Positions 26,058 through 35,679 are shown, counted from the stretch's first letter. The stretch is DNA of 64,000 nt from Verrucomicrobiales bacterium (GCA_027488845.1 JAIYBC010000030.1:124001-188000); one strand, 5' to 3'. Notes: generated by a model not told the origin, from the sequence alone. Numbers and translations are program-made.

Positions 26058-26882
26058 ATGCCCCTCCACATCCATCCCACGGCCGTGGTCGCCGCCACGG
26101 CGGTCCTCGGCGACGGCTGCTCCGTCGGCCCCCATGCCGTCATCGACGCCGAGGTCGTCCTCGGCCCCGGCTGCGTGGTCGGCCCTGGCGCCCATGTCAC
26201 CGGCCACACCGTGCTCGGTGCGCGGAACCGGATCCACGCCGGGGCGGTGATCGGCGACGCACCGCAGGACTTCAAGTACGCCGGCCAGCCGACGCGGCTG
26301 CGGATCGGCGACGACAACGTCTTCCGCGAGCATGTGACCGTCCACCGTTCGAACCGCCTGGACGAGGACACCGTGGTCGGCAGCGGGAACTTCCTCATGG
26401 CCGGCTCGCATGTCGGCCACAACTGCCACATCGGGGACCACAACATCCTCGCGAACGGCGCCCTGCTCGCGGGCCATGTCACCCTCGCCGACCGCGCGTT
26501 CATCTCCGGCAACTGCCTGGTCCACCAGTTCTGCCGGATCGGCCGTCTGGCGATGATGCAGGGCGGCTCGGCGATCTCGAAGGACCTGCCGCCGTTCGCG
26601 GTCGCCCGCGGCGACAACGGGATGTGCGGGCTCAACGTCGTCGGGTTGCGGCGAGCCGGTTTCGGCTCCGCCGAACGCCTCGCGCTCCGACGGCTCTACC
26701 ACCACCTCTTCCGCAGCCCGGGCCGCCGGCGTGAACTCGTCGAGTCGGCGCGCGCCCTCTTCGACAGCCCGGCATGCCTCGCGTTGATCGGGTTCGTCGA
26801 GGCTTCGCGGCGCGGGATCTGCACCGACACCGGCCGTGTGGCGGGTGGCGCGGAGACGACGGAGGCGGACGGTCCGGCATGA
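26058..26882 (+). CDS. lpxA: Acyl-ACP--UDP-N-acetylglucosamine O-acyltransferase
   Basis: A 274-residue protein from the ATG at 26058, close to E. coli LpxA in length. It has a left-handed beta-helix of hexapeptide repeats from residue 3, the GHNCHIG segment carrying the likely catalytic His near 121, [11 protein letters not shown] (89-99), VHQFCRIG, and the C-terminal helical region after [14 protein letters not shown] and [10 protein letters not shown]. It transfers a 3-hydroxyacyl chain to UDP-GlcNAc, the first step of lipid A synthesis, so the organism makes LPS. It overlaps the next gene by 4 bp (ATGA). Confidence 0.95.
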   Translation: MPLHIHPTAVVAATAVLGDGCSVGPHAVIDAEVVLGPGCVVGPGAHVTGHTVLGARNRIHAGAVIGDAPQDFKYAGQPTRLRIGDDNVFREHVTVHRSNRLDEDTVVGSGNFLMAGSHVGHNCHIGDHNILANGALLAGHVTLADRAFISGNCLVHQFCRIGRLAMMQGGSAISKDLPPFAVARGDNGMCGLNVVGLRRAGFGSAERLALRRLYHHLFRSPGRRRELVESARALFDSPACLALIGFVEASRRGICTDTGRVAGGAETTEADGPA

Positions 26883-27757
26883 GCGCCTCCTCCCCCTCCG
26901 GCCCGGCCTACGAACTGGTCGGGCTCGCCAACGGCACCCGGAGCATCCGCTCGGTCGCGGAAGGCGAGACGTTCCATCCCGTCATCGGCCCGGTGGCCGA
27001 GGCCGAGGCGTTGTACATCCGCCAGCTGCGCCTCGTCGAACGGGTCGCCGCGGCGGCCGCGGCGGGGCGTGGCTTCGTTCTTTGGGACGTCGGGCTGGGC
27101 AGCGCGGCCAACGTGGTCACCGCGTTGCGCCATCTCGCGTCCGTCGGAGGCGAACTGCGCGTGGTGAGCTTCGACCACACCCTCGCGCCGTTGCGTTTCG
27201 CGCGGGAACATGCCGTCGAACTGGGCTACCCGGTCGGATTCGAAGCCGAGTACGAGGCGCTGGCCGAGCGCGGCTCCGTGCGGTTCCGGCACGGGGAACT
27301 CCGGGTCGTCTGGGAGGTGCACGTGTCGGACTTCCCGTCGTTCGTGACCGGGCCCGCGGTGCTGCCGGCGCCGGATGCGGTCTTCTACGACGCCTATTCC
27401 CCGGCGAGGAACGCGGCCATGTGGACGCTCCCGCTCTTCCGCGCGATCCATGCGCGCCTGGATCCGGCCCGGCCCTGCGCGCTGGCCACGTATTCCAGGG
27501 CGACGCTGCTCCGCGTGACGCTGTTGCGGGCCGGGTTCTGGGTTGGTGCCGGCGAGGCCACCGGGGAGAAGGAGGAGACGACCCTCGCGGCGAACGTCCC
27601 CGAGCTGGTGGGTCGGCCCCTGGACTCCGCCTGGCTGGGGCGCGCGTCGCGTTCGACCAGCGCTGAGCCGCTTCTGCTTCCCGCCTACCGTCAGGCGCCG
27701 CTCTCCCCGGAGTCGGCCGCCGGGCTGGCCGCGCATCCCCAGTTCGCCGGGGCCTGA
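26879..27757 (+). CDS. mnmD: tRNA 5-methylaminomethyl-2-thiouridine methyltransferase (MnmD/MnmC methylase domain)
   Basis: A 292-residue protein from the ATG that overlaps the lpxA stop. It matches the methyltransferase half of Mnm[24 protein letters not shown] motif [13 protein letters not shown], then [14 protein letters not shown] and [21 protein letters not shown] with the KEETTLA segment. No FAD-dependent oxidase domain follows, so it is a stand-alone MnmD type. It would methylate nm5(s2)U34 of tRNA to mnm5(s2)U34. The 2-thiolase mnmA lies at 39204-40292. Pairing with lpxA is positional only. Confidence 0.82.
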   Translation: MSASSPSGPAYELVGLANGTRSIRSVAEGETFHPVIGPVAEAEALYIRQLRLVERVAAAAAAGRGFVLWDVGLGSAANVVTALRHLASVGGELRVVSFDHTLAPLRFAREHAVELGYPVGFEAEYEALAERGSVRFRHGELRVVWEVHVSDFPSFVTGPAVLPAPDAVFYDAYSPARNAAMWTLPLFRAIHARLDPARPCALATYSRATLLRVTLLRAGFWVGAGEATGEKEETTLAANVPELVGRPLDSAWLGRASRSTSAEPLLLPAYRQAPLSPESAAGLAAHPQFAGA

Positions 27758-27879
27758 CCTGATCCCGGATTCCGTGTCCGCGTGGATTCGCCTTCCGCCT
27801 TCCGCCTTCCGACGGATCGCGTGTCGCGTCTCCTTTCTGGAATCTTCGCGGGAGACCACCCATGCTGTGCGGAGACTCC

Positions 27880-30603
27880 ATGAAGCCCGCCTATCGAATC
27901 GCGCTCGCGTTGGCCCTCGCCTGCCGCCTGGGAGCCGCGGACAACTCCGTTCCGCAGGACCTCTTCCACCTCTCCGATCCCAACCTGGAGGTCACCCTCT
28001 GGGCCTCGACCCCCCAGCTCAGGAACCCGACCAACCTCGACTTCGACCAAGACGGCCGGATCTGGGTCGCCGAGGGAGTCAACTACCGCGGCCACTACAA
28101 CCGGCAACCCGCCGGCGACCGCATCGTGATCCTCGAGGACACCGACGGCGACGGCCGGGCGGACCGCACCGACGTCTTCGTGCAGGAGCCCGGATTGCGG
28201 GCCCCGATGGGCATCGCGGTGATCGACAACCGCGTGGTGGTGTCGATGGCGCCGGACATCATCGTGTACACCGACGTGAACCGGGACCGGAAGTTCGACC
28301 CGGCGGTGGACAAGAAGGAGGTCCTGCTGACGGGCTTCAACGGCCGGGTGCACGACCACACCGTCCACAGCGTCTCCGTGGGGCCCGACGGCCAGTGGTA
28401 CTGGAACGCGGGCAACTGCGGGGCCCTGTTCACGGACCGGTCCGGAAAGACGTTCCGCGTGGGCAGCTCCTACGATCCGACCTACGGCGGCGGCAAGGGC
28501 GACCTGGGATGGCGTCCGACGGAGATCGCGGGCCAGCTGAGCGACGACGGCCATGTGTGGGTGGGTGGATTCGCGGCGCGGATGAATCCCGACGGGACCC
28601 GGGTCCGGATCATCGGCCACAACTTCCGGAACAGCTACGAGCAGACGGTGAGTTCGTTCGGCGACGTGTTCCAGAACGACAACGACGATCCCCCGGCGTG
28701 TCGCACGGCGTTCCTGCTCGAGTACGGGAACGCGGGATTCTCCTCCTTCGACGGCAAGCGTTCGTGGAACGCGGACCGGCGTCCGGGCCAGTCGGTGCCG
28801 GTGGCGGAGTGGCGGCAGGAGGATCCGGGCACGATGCCTCCGGGCGACGTTTACGGCGGCGGATCGCCGACCGGCATCGCCTTCTACGAGGACGGCGCGC
28901 TCGGTGCGAAGTACCGCGGCCTGCTGCTGAGCTGTGAGCCGGGCCGCAACGTCGTGTTCGGCTACCTGCCGCAGCCGGAGGGCGCCGGGTTCCGGCTCGA
29001 GCGGTTCGACTTCCTCACCACCAATCCGGAAGGGCAGTTCGCCGGGACCGACTTCCAGGGCGGCCGCAACGAGAAGAAGGACATGAAGACGATGTTCCGC
29101 CCGAGCGACGTCTCGGTTGGACCGGACGGTGCGGTCTATGTGACCGACTGGTTCGACGCGCGGGTCGGTGGCCATGCGGACTGGGACGAAACCACCTCGG
29201 GTTCGATCTATCGGATCGCCCCGAAGGGCTTCAAGCCGAAGGTCCCGAAGGTCGACTACGCCGGCATCGACGGTGCCATCGCCGGCCTGCGGAGCCCGGC
29301 GGTCAACGTGCGGGGCGCCGCGCAGGCGGCGTTGGCGCAGCAGGGGGCCAAGGCGACGAAGTCCCTGTCGAAGCTGCTGAAGGACGAGAATCCGTATGTC
29401 CGGGCGCGCGCGGTGTGGCTGTTGGCGAGGGACGGCGGCAAGGGTGCCCGTGAGACGGCGGCGCTGCTGGATTCGCCGGACGCCCAGACCCGCATCGTGG
29501 CGTTCCGGGCGCTGCGTCGCGTGGCGGAGCAGGGAACCGTGGACGGAGGCCGCAAGCCCGAGAAGCTGCCGGGCACGCCGGAGTTCCTGCGCGCGGCGGC
29601 CTTGAAGCTCGCTTCGGACCCTTCTCCCGGAGTGCGTCGCGAGGCCGTGTTGGCGATGCGCGACCTGCCTCTGGAACAGAGCCGCGAGGTGCTGCTCGCG
29701 GTCGCCCGGACCATCGACGGATCGGACCGAACCCTGCTCGAGGCCTGGGGTGCCGCGGCCGCGGGCAAGGAGTCCGCGGTGTACGACCTGGTGAAGCCCG
29801 TGCTCAACGACCCGGATCCGCTGAAGTGGGGACCGGGCTTCTCCTCGATCGCTTGGCGCCTGCATCCGCCGCAGTCGGTCGACGACTTCAAGAAGCGCGC
29901 CCTTTCCCCCTCGCTCGGCCTGCGTGACCGCCGCGACGCGCTCACCGCCATCGGCTACAACGAGTCCGCCGGTGCGGCGAAGGCCATGGTGGAGATCGCG
30001 GCCACGGCCGACGGCGCGGTGAAGGCCGACGCCATGTGGTGGCTGATCAACCGCAAGGACAACGTCTGGAAGGCCCACGGCCTCGGACCGGAACTGAAGT
30101 CCCGGAAGCTCTACGACCCGGAGTCCGTCGAGCTGATCTCCGCGACCATCCCCGCCGCGGAACCGGCGAAGTACACCGTGGCCGAGGTCGCCCGCCTCAC
30201 CGGCGACGTCCAGCGCGGCAAGGACCGGTTCTCGACGTTCTGCACCAGCTGCCATCGGGCCGGGGACGACGGGGTCGAGTACGCCCCGAACCTCTCGGGC
30301 TGGACCCGGCGTCAGACCGCGGAGGTGTTCTTCAACTCCGTGATCAACCCCTCGGCGGACATCGCCCACGGTTTCAACGGAACCGCGTTGAAGCTGAAGG
30401 ACGAGGTGGAGATCCACGGCATCGTCATCAGCGACGGCGACCCCGTCGTCGTCCAGAGCGCGGCCGGCGTGATCCAGACGGTCCCGCGCAACCGCATCGC
30501 CTCCCGTGGCGGGCTTGGGCGCTCCCTGATGATGAGCGCCGACCAGCTCGGCGTGCAGCCCCAGGACCTCGCGGACATCCACGCGTACCTGCGGACGAAG
30601 TAG
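27880..30603 (+). CDS. PVC-type heme-binding protein with propeller and HEAT-like repeats
   Basis: A 907-residue protein from the ATG at 27880, which has GGAG 5 bp upstream and begins a clean signal peptide; an ATG at 27862 is possible. A membrane-bound-dehydrogenase-type six-blade propeller covers about 30-450 (NPTNLDFDQDGRIWVAEG, VSVGPDGQWYW, PSDVSVGPDGAVYVTDWFD). HEAT-like helices follow (about 460-730), and a C-terminal cytochrome-c-like domain has the heme motif CTSCH near 788-792 and the family GWTRRQ and INPSADIAHGF segments. It is periplasmic. Relatives are abundant in Planctomycetes and Verrucomicrobia and are linked to carbohydrate oxidation; the substrate is unknown. Confidence 0.92.
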   Translation: MKPAYRIALALALACRLGAADNSVPQDLFHLSDPNLEVTLWASTPQLRNPTNLDFDQDGRIWVAEGVNYRGHYNRQPAGDRIVILEDTDGDGRADRTDVFVQEPGLRAPMGIAVIDNRVVVSMAPDIIVYTDVNRDRKFDPAVDKKEVLLTGFNGRVHDHTVHSVSVGPDGQWYWNAGNCGALFTDRSGKTFRVGSSYDPTYGGGKGDLGWRPTEIAGQLSDDGHVWVGGFAARMNPDGTRVRIIGHNFRNSYEQTVSSFGDVFQNDNDDPPACRTAFLLEYGNAGFSSFDGKRSWNADRRPGQSVPVAEWRQEDPGTMPPGDVYGGGSPTGIAFYEDGALGAKYRGLLLSCEPGRNVVFGYLPQPEGAGFRLERFDFLTTNPEGQFAGTDFQGGRNEKKDMKTMFRPSDVSVGPDGAVYVTDWFDARVGGHADWDETTSGSIYRIAPKGFKPKVPKVDYAGIDGAIAGLRSPAVNVRGAAQAALAQQGAKATKSLSKLLKDENPYVRARAVWLLARDGGKGARETAALLDSPDAQTRIVAFRALRRVAEQGTVDGGRKPEKLPGTPEFLRAAALKLASDPSPGVRREAVLAMRDLPLEQSREVLLAVARTIDGSDRTLLEAWGAAAAGKESAVYDLVKPVLNDPDPLKWGPGFSSIAWRLHPPQSVDDFKKRALSPSLGLRDRRDALTAIGYNESAGAAKAMVEIAATADGAVKADAMWWLINRKDNVWKAHGLGPELKSRKLYDPESVELISATIPAAEPAKYTVAEVARLTGDVQRGKDRFSTFCTSCHRAGDDGVEYAPNLSGWTRRQTAEVFFNSVINPSADIAHGFNGTALKLKDEVEIHGIVISDGDPVVVQSAAGVIQTVPRNRIASRGGLGRSLMMSADQLGVQPQDLADIHAYLRTK

Positions 30604-30642
30604 GCCCGGGCCGTCCGCCTGGGAACGGCCGGCCGGATGCGT

Positions 30643-30676
30643 CCGTCGTGTCGGGTTGAAATCCCCGACACGACGG
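30643..30676 (+). terminator. GC-rich intercistronic hairpin
   Basis: Perfect 13-bp stem CCGTCGTGTCGGG (30643-30655) with CCCGACACGACGG (30664-30676) and an 8-nt loop, 40 bp after the heme-protein stop. There is no U-tract, so it may slow or partly stop transcription, or stabilise the upstream mRNA end. Confidence 0.45.
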
Positions 30677-30722
30677 GCGGGCTTCCGTTCCCCTCGGGAT
30701 CGTTCCGGATCCGCACCTTTCG

Positions 30723-31814
30723 ATGCATCTCTTCCTCAGCGCCCCGGGCATGGAGCGGTTCCTCGGCGAGGAACTGCTCCGTGCCTGTCCCTCGGCCCAC
30801 CTGGAGCCGATCGGGGAAGGCCTGCTCGTGGCCAAGGGAATGCCCGGGGGATTCCGTGGTCCGGTCGTGTTCGCCCGTCAGTGTCTTCCGGATGCGACGC
30901 CCTTTCCGGTGACGTCGATCCGTGGTGCCGCGGAAACGTTGACGACGCGGCTGATCGGCGGGCTTCCGCTGGACGGGCCCTGGAGGCTCCACGTCGTCGC
31001 CCGCTATGGGCCCGTCGGATCGGACGCCGGTGCGCACCGGTGCGAGCTGATCCGCGAGGCGGTGGTGGAGCAGCTGCGGAAACGCCGCCGCTCGTTGCTC
31101 CGCGGACTGTCCGGGCGGAGACCTGAGGCCGGTATGCCGACAGCGAACCCGATGGACGAACCCGAAACCCCGCCGTTCCCGTCCGACGAGTCCTTCGTCC
31201 AACTGCTGCTGACCTCACCGGACTCCGGCTTCGTCTCGGTCGTCCCGGCGCCGGGGCCTTCCGGGTTGTCGGGCCTTGTCTCGCCGTTCCCGCGGGGAGA
31301 GGTGCCGGTGGCGGTGGACAAGGAGGCCCCGAGCCGCGCCTTCGCCAAGCTCGTCGAATCCGAGGCGCGGTTGGGCCTCCGCATCGCCGCCGGCGAGACC
31401 TGTGTGGACCTCGGTGCGTCGCCGGGCTCCTGGACCTATGTGCCGGCGACGCGCGGCGCGCGGGTGACCGCGGTGGACCGGTCGCCGCTGCGCGACGACC
31501 TGATGCGCCATCCGCGGGTCGGGTTCGTCCAGGGCGACGCCTTCCGCTTCGTGCCCGAGACGGCGGTCGACTGGCTTCTGTGCGACGTCATCGCGGCGCC
31601 GGAGCGGAGCATCGACCTGGTTCTGGACTGGGTCCGCGCACGGCGTTGCCGGCGATTCGTGGTGACCATCAAGTTCAAGGGCGACGGCGAGTATGCGGTC
31701 CTGGACCGGCTCAAGCACGAGATGCCGCCGATGGCCGCGCGGTTCCACCTGCTGCACCTCTGCGCCAACAAGAACGAGGTCTGCGTGTTCGGCGAGGTTC
31801 TTCGGGAGCCCTGA
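30723..31814 (+). CDS. RlmM-like 23S rRNA 2'-O-ribose methyltransferase
   Basis: A 363-residue protein. The C-terminal part carries an FtsJ/RrmJ fold with SAM motif DLGASPGSWTY starting at 229, VTAVDRSPL, LLCDVIAAPERSIDLVLDW and the FVVTIKFKG catalytic lysine region. This order matches RlmM, which methylates the ribose of C2498 in the peptidyl-transferase loop. The N-terminal THUMP-like half (MHLFLSAPGMERFLGEEL) also fits. Family assignment is good; the target nucleotide is transferred from E. coli. The gene stands alone between two hairpins. Confidence 0.82.
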   Translation: MHLFLSAPGMERFLGEELLRACPSAHLEPIGEGLLVAKGMPGGFRGPVVFARQCLPDATPFPVTSIRGAAETLTTRLIGGLPLDGPWRLHVVARYGPVGSDAGAHRCELIREAVVEQLRKRRRSLLRGLSGRRPEAGMPTANPMDEPETPPFPSDESFVQLLLTSPDSGFVSVVPAPGPSGLSGLVSPFPRGEVPVAVDKEAPSRAFAKLVESEARLGLRIAAGETCVDLGASPGSWTYVPATRGARVTAVDRSPLRDDLMRHPRVGFVQGDAFRFVPETAVDWLLCDVIAAPERSIDLVLDWVRARRCRRFVVTIKFKGDGEYAVLDRLKHEMPPMAARFHLLHLCANKNEVCVFGEVLREP

Positions 31815-31932
31815 TCCGCCGGCGTCCGGGAATCGGCACGCGGAGGCGGGGCATCGATCCCACGGAAGGGGACCGGAACCGAGGCTGCGTTCTACCCGGC
31901 TTCCCCGGTTCGTTCGTCCGCTGGGATCCCTG

Positions 31933-31966
31933 AAACGAAAAGGCCGCGGCGTGGAACGCCGCGGCC
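31933..31966 (-). terminator. Intrinsic terminator of the Gfo/Idh oxidoreductase gene
   Basis: Perfect 10-bp stem GGCCGCGGCG (31942-31951) with CGCCGCGGCC (31957-31966) and a 5-nt loop. On the minus strand it is followed by TTTTCGTTT. It lies 20 bp past the oxidoreductase stop codon. Confidence 0.85.
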
Positions 31967-31986
31967 CGGGTGGAGGGGACTCCGGA

Positions 31987-33402
31987 TCAGGAGTTCTTGT
32001 CCCAGCCGTAGGTGAGCGGCTTGAGGTCGCGTCCGCCCTTGTCGGTGACCTTGCGGGTCTTCGCGTCGAAGTAGCACATGACGCCGAGGCGGTCGGACAT
32101 CTCGGCGAGCGAGATGACGGTCTGGACCTTGGTGGCGAGGTCGATGCCGGCGTTGGGCTGCTTGTTGGCGCGGATGGACTCGTAGAAGTTCTTGTGGTGG
32201 GCCGCGACGCTCTCGCCGGGGAACGCCTCGCTGGTCTGCGGCTCGATGTCCTCGGCGAAGGGACGCTCGGGGTTCAGCTGCACCTTGTTGCCGCCCATGG
32301 TGAGGGTGGCCTTGTGGCCGCGGATCATCTCCGAGGAACCGACCTCGTTCACCGTGCTGGAGGTGATGTGCATCACGTAGCCGCTCGGGAACTCGGCGAT
32401 CAGCTGGATGATCTCCTCCACGTCGCGCACGTACTTCGTGGCCTGTTCGGGCTTGCGACCCTCCTGGTTGAGGTCGGTCTTGAAGGCCTTGCTGCCGACG
32501 GCGGCGACACGGACCGGGAACTCGGGGTTGCCGGTGGCGAGCATGTACGGATGGAGCTTGTGGGGGAACAGGTCGCCCAACAGGCCCGAGCAGTACGGGT
32601 AGTACTTGCGCCAGCGGAAGTAGTGGTCGGGATTGAAGCCCTCGCCGGTCTTGATCTGCTCGCCCATCCACATCTTCCAGTTGATGTCGTCGGGCTTGGC
32701 CCAGGGGGCGATGGTGTAGTTCCACTCGCCATGCGGGTTGTTGCGCATGTAGCTGCCCTGGCTCATGACGATCGGGCCGATCTTGCCGGCGCGGATCCAT
32801 TCTGCGGCCTTGTGCCACTTGCGGTCCGAGCAGCCCTGGGAACCGACCTGGAGCAGCTTCCCGGTGCGCTTGCAGGCGTCATGGATCTCGAACGCCTCGG
32901 CGAGGTACCGGGTCATCGGCTTCTCGACGTACACATGCTTGCCGGAATCCATGGCCTCGCAGCTGACCTTGGCGTGCCAGTGGTCGACCGTGGCGCAGAA
33001 GATCACGTCGATGTCCTTGCGCTCGAGCACGCGGCGGAAGTCGGCGTAGCCCTCGGGCTTGGTGCCGGTCTTCTCCTGGACCTTGGCGACGTTGGCGTCG
33101 ACGCGGTGCTTGGAGACGTCGCAGATCGCGGCGAGGGCGACGTTGTTCTCCTTGTAGTGCTCGAGGTTCAGGCCGACGTGGGCGCCGGAGCCCTGGCCGC
33201 CGACGCCGACGAAGCCGAGGACGATGCGGTCGTTCGCGCCGATGACGCGGCCGGCGTAGGGCGCGGCGAGCTTGGTCAGGGTCTTCGCCTCGGCGGCCTG
33301 GTTGGCCAGGATGCCGGCGATGCCGCCGGCGGCCGCGGTGCGCTTGAGGAAATCGCGCCGGCTGGAGCCGGGCACCTGGGGGATCTTGGATTCGGTGGAC
33401 AT
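31987..33402 (-). CDS. Tat-exported Gfo/Idh/MocA family oxidoreductase
   Basis: A 471-residue protein. A twin-arginine signal (SSRRDFLKRTAAAGG, residues 13-27) implies folded export. The NAD(P)-binding domain follows with VLGFVGVGGQGSG near 60-72, FCATVDHWHA, and the family EKP motif in VYVEKPMTRYLAEAF. The C-terminal domain has SGLLGDLFPHKLHP. These Tat-type Gfo/Idh proteins are characteristic of Planctomycetes and Verrucomicrobia and probably act on sugars or polyols in the periplasm. The substrate is unknown. The gene stands alone with its own terminator. Confidence 0.93.
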   Translation of the reverse strand: MSTESKIPQVPGSSRRDFLKRTAAAGGIAGILANQAAEAKTLTKLAAPYAGRVIGANDRIVLGFVGVGGQGSGAHVGLNLEHYKENNVALAAICDVSKHRVDANVAKVQEKTGTKPEGYADFRRVLERKDIDVIFCATVDHWHAKVSCEAMDSGKHVYVEKPMTRYLAEAFEIHDACKRTGKLLQVGSQGCSDRKWHKAAEWIRAGKIGPIVMSQGSYMRNNPHGEWNYTIAPWAKPDDINWKMWMGEQIKTGEGFNPDHYFRWRKYYPYCSGLLGDLFPHKLHPYMLATGNPEFPVRVAAVGSKAFKTDLNQEGRKPEQATKYVRDVEEIIQLIAEFPSGYVMHITSSTVNEVGSSEMIRGHKATLTMGGNKVQLNPERPFAEDIEPQTSEAFPGESVAAHHKNFYESIRANKQPNAGIDLATKVQTVISLAEMSDRLGVMCYFDAKTRKVTDKGGRDLKPLTYGWDKNS

Positions 33403-33617
33403 GATGGGTGCGTGCTTCGAGGTGAGGTGGAACTGGGACGAAGCCTACGCAGGGCGAATTCGACGACAAGCCGGGAGCCGGGAAGTTTCGTGCCCCGGAG
33501 CGGGACAACCGGCCGCAGGTCCCAAACAGCCGGGAGCGAAGAGCCGGGAGCCTTGGGCAACGGAGTCGGAACTCCCTGGAATCATGGATCAGGAAAGAGG
33601 AATCAGGAATCGGTCAG
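33403..33617. repeat. Gap with CCGGGAGC and AATCAGGAATC repeats
   Basis: It contains AGCCGGGAGCCGGGAAG near 33470, AGCCGGGAGCGAAGAGCCGGG near 33529, and GGATCAGGAAAGAGGAATCAGG near 33587, the last matching the AATCAGGAATC family seen near 15170. No gene is visible. Confidence 0.5.
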
Positions 33618-34976
33618 TCAGTTCCGGACGACGACGCGGAAGAAGCCGCCGGAGGCGACGGGTTCGGAGAAGGTGAGGTCGGAACCGGTTCCGGCGAGGG
33701 TCTCACGCAGGGTCCAGGCACCGCCAAGGGTCCCTTGGAACTCGACGCGGTAGTTCGTGCCGGCCGTGGTGGGGAAGCGGAAGGAGACGGTCCCGCCGGC
33801 CAAGGACGGCACGGTCAACACCGGGGCCGGGGGCGGGGTGGCGCCTCCGCCAAGGACGCCGTAGATCGCGTAGTAGGGGGTCGCGGCATTGATCCGGATG
33901 AGATACGCGACGTCGTCGCCATGGCCGTCCACCCACTCCGGGGTGGTGACGGGTTGTCCGTCCAGGGTTCCGTCGAAGCCTTCGAACAGGATGGGGTCGC
34001 CGAGCCCGAGCAGTCCCAGCGGCGGGTCCCAGACCCCGCCGGAGAATCCAGCCCAGGACATGGTCAGGGACGCGTGGTAGCGGTTGTTGCCGGCGCGGGT
34101 GACGAAGGCCCCGGTGCGCATCACCACGGAGTTCGTGCCGTCGATGGCGACCGAAGGGAAATCCGAGAAGCGGGAATGGTAGGTCCTTCCGCGCAGGAGG
34201 TCGGTGCCGTCGACCAGCTTCTGCAGAGGCCCGCCGTTGAAGGTGCGGTACACGCCGTTGGTGCCGCGTCCCTGGGGGTGGTCGGTGGCCACGAACGCGA
34301 CGTCGACGCCGTCGAAATCGATCTGGAAGTAACCGGGTTGGCCGGTGAAGGCGCCCAGGGCTCCCGGAAGGTCGTCGCCGCTGGCGATGACCTTGGTCAG
34401 GTGGGCGCCGTCCCACTTGAGGATGCCGTTCTTCAGGACGCCGCCCTCGGTGAACGCGCTGTTGCCGACGACCTGGTGCCCGGCGCGGACCGGATAGGCC
34501 AGCGCACCGAGGGTGATGCCGTCGACGGGTGTGTTCGCGTCGAACAGCCGGGTGATGGTCGTTCCACGGAGCTCGAAGAAGGCCGGTTCCGAGAAGGGCC
34601 CGCCGCCGTTGACCAGGGCGGCGAAGTTGAGGGCGCCTTCGGTCTCCTCGGTCACGAACTGCACGGTGTCGATCGTCCCGCCGGGGACCGGCGTGCCCCG
34701 GTAGAGCACCTTCTCCAGGGTGCCGTTCTTCCAACGGAACAGGCCGTGGGTGGCGCCGTCGGGTCCGCCGACGACGTTCAACGTCCCATCGCGCAGGGTG
34801 AAGTACTTGAAGTTGCGGAAGGTGGCTCCCGGAACGCCGGGGATCGGATCGCCTTCCGCGAGCAGGCGGACCATGGGACGTCCGAGCCAGGTTGGGTTGG
34901 CGGCGGTTGCGGCGGCGATTCCGCCCAAGAGGACGGCCAGGAGCTGGGCGATGAAGCGGGCGGTCGGGGCGTTCAC
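33618..34976 (-). CDS. Secreted protein of unknown function with the shared C-terminal module
   Basis: A 452-residue protein with a GTG start at 34976 and a signal peptide (ARFIAQLLAVLLGGIAAATAA). The body consists of repeated segments of the type LLAEGDPIPGVPGATFRNF, VLYRGTPVPGG, LFDANTPVDG and VIASGDDLPGALGAF: about four copies of a G-x-P-x-P/D turn, each followed by a beta-rich stretch. This suggests a repeat beta fold. The last 75 residues (from PVLTVPSLAGG to FFRVVVRN) match in layout the ends of the proteins at 15770 and 37867. I recognise no enzyme motif. Confidence 0.75.
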   Translation of the reverse strand: MNAPTARFIAQLLAVLLGGIAAATAANPTWLGRPMVRLLAEGDPIPGVPGATFRNFKYFTLRDGTLNVVGGPDGATHGLFRWKNGTLEKVLYRGTPVPGGTIDTVQFVTEETEGALNFAALVNGGGPFSEPAFFELRGTTITRLFDANTPVDGITLGALAYPVRAGHQVVGNSAFTEGGVLKNGILKWDGAHLTKVIASGDDLPGALGAFTGQPGYFQIDFDGVDVAFVATDHPQGRGTNGVYRTFNGGPLQKLVDGTDLLRGRTYHSRFSDFPSVAIDGTNSVVMRTGAFVTRAGNNRYHASLTMSWAGFSGGVWDPPLGLLGLGDPILFEGFDGTLDGQPVTTPEWVDGHGDDVAYLIRINAATPYYAIYGVLGGGATPPPAPVLTVPSLAGGTVSFRFPTTAGTNYRVEFQGTLGGAWTLRETLAGTGSDLTFSEPVASGGFFRVVVRN

Positions 34977-35013
34977 TGCCGACAGCGTGACTGCGCGGCC
35001 CTGGACACAGCCA

Positions 35014-35029
35014 TACGTGAATGTACGTA
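35014..35029. promoter_or_regulatory. Inverted repeat TACGT-N6-ACGTA upstream of the secreted-protein gene
   Basis: TACGT at 35014-35018 and ACGTA at 35025-35029 lie 38-53 bp upstream of the GTG start at 34976. It is locally AT-rich in GC-rich DNA, so it could be an operator; no regulator is known. Confidence 0.25.
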
Positions 35030-35061
35030 GGGCGTTGGAAACGGGGGAAAAGCGGTGCCTC

Positions 35062-35670
35062 CTATTCTGTCGGCGGCGGGCGGACCACGGTCTGGAACAC
35101 GTTGGTGCCCTTCCGTCGGCCGGCGGCGACCTCCAGTCGATAGAGCGTCCCGGGTTCGAGGGAGGCCGCGATGGCGTCGGGCGTGGTCGGAACCATGCCG
35201 GTCGGATTGCGGCCGTAGATCAGGCCGTTGAGGGGACGGCTCTTCCCCTTCAGGTCCCAGATGATGCGTCCACGGCTGCCGTCCGCGTCCAGTTCCATCA
35301 CGCGGAGGGAGGTGAGCGCATAGCGGTCGTCGAGGCTGAAGGTCACATGGGCGACCCCGTTGGCGGGCTCCACCACACCGGAGTTCGCGGGTGCATCGGG
35401 AGGACCGGAGGGAGGCAGCGGCCTGCGGGTCTCGGCGGCGGGAAGTTCGCCGTTGGCCGGCGTCGGGACATTGCCCCGGGCATCCGTGGTGAAGGGATTT
35501 CCCGGCACCGACTTCGAGCTCCTGCGGCCGAAGCGTGGCTGCTGGATCACGGGACGTACCTGGGAGGCGATCTGGATCGGCTCAGGGGAGATCCAGTCGG
35601 TGTAGAAGGCCACGTAGGCGAGTCCGAGGGCGGCGGTGACGCCGAGCAGGATGGCGGTGCGACGGTTCAT
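35062..35670 (-). CDS. Membrane-anchored hypothetical protein downstream of a pseudopilin
   Basis: A 202-residue protein with one N-terminal hydrophobic segment after MNRR (TAILLGVTAALGLAYVAFYT). A Pro/Arg-rich linker (about 30-95) and a C-terminal beta-rich domain follow (VAHVTFSLDDRYALTSLRVMELD, then GTLYRLEVAAGRRKG). The start is 9 bp after the stop of the pseudopilin gene, so the two form an operon. I do not recognise the family; a role as a partner or substrate of the pseudopilin-type secretion apparatus is an inference from position. Confidence 0.7.
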   Translation of the reverse strand: MNRRTAILLGVTAALGLAYVAFYTDWISPEPIQIASQVRPVIQQPRFGRRSSKSVPGNPFTTDARGNVPTPANGELPAAETRRPLPPSGPPDAPANSGVVEPANGVAHVTFSLDDRYALTSLRVMELDADGSRGRIIWDLKGKSRPLNGLIYGRNPTGMVPTTPDAIAASLEPGTLYRLEVAAGRRKGTNVFQTVVRPPPTE

Positions 35671-35679
35671 GGGGTGGCC

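Noticed and set aside
27691-30582. A 963-residue minus-strand frame
   Set aside because: It is fully antisense to the PVC-type heme protein, which has unmistakable domain and heme motifs.
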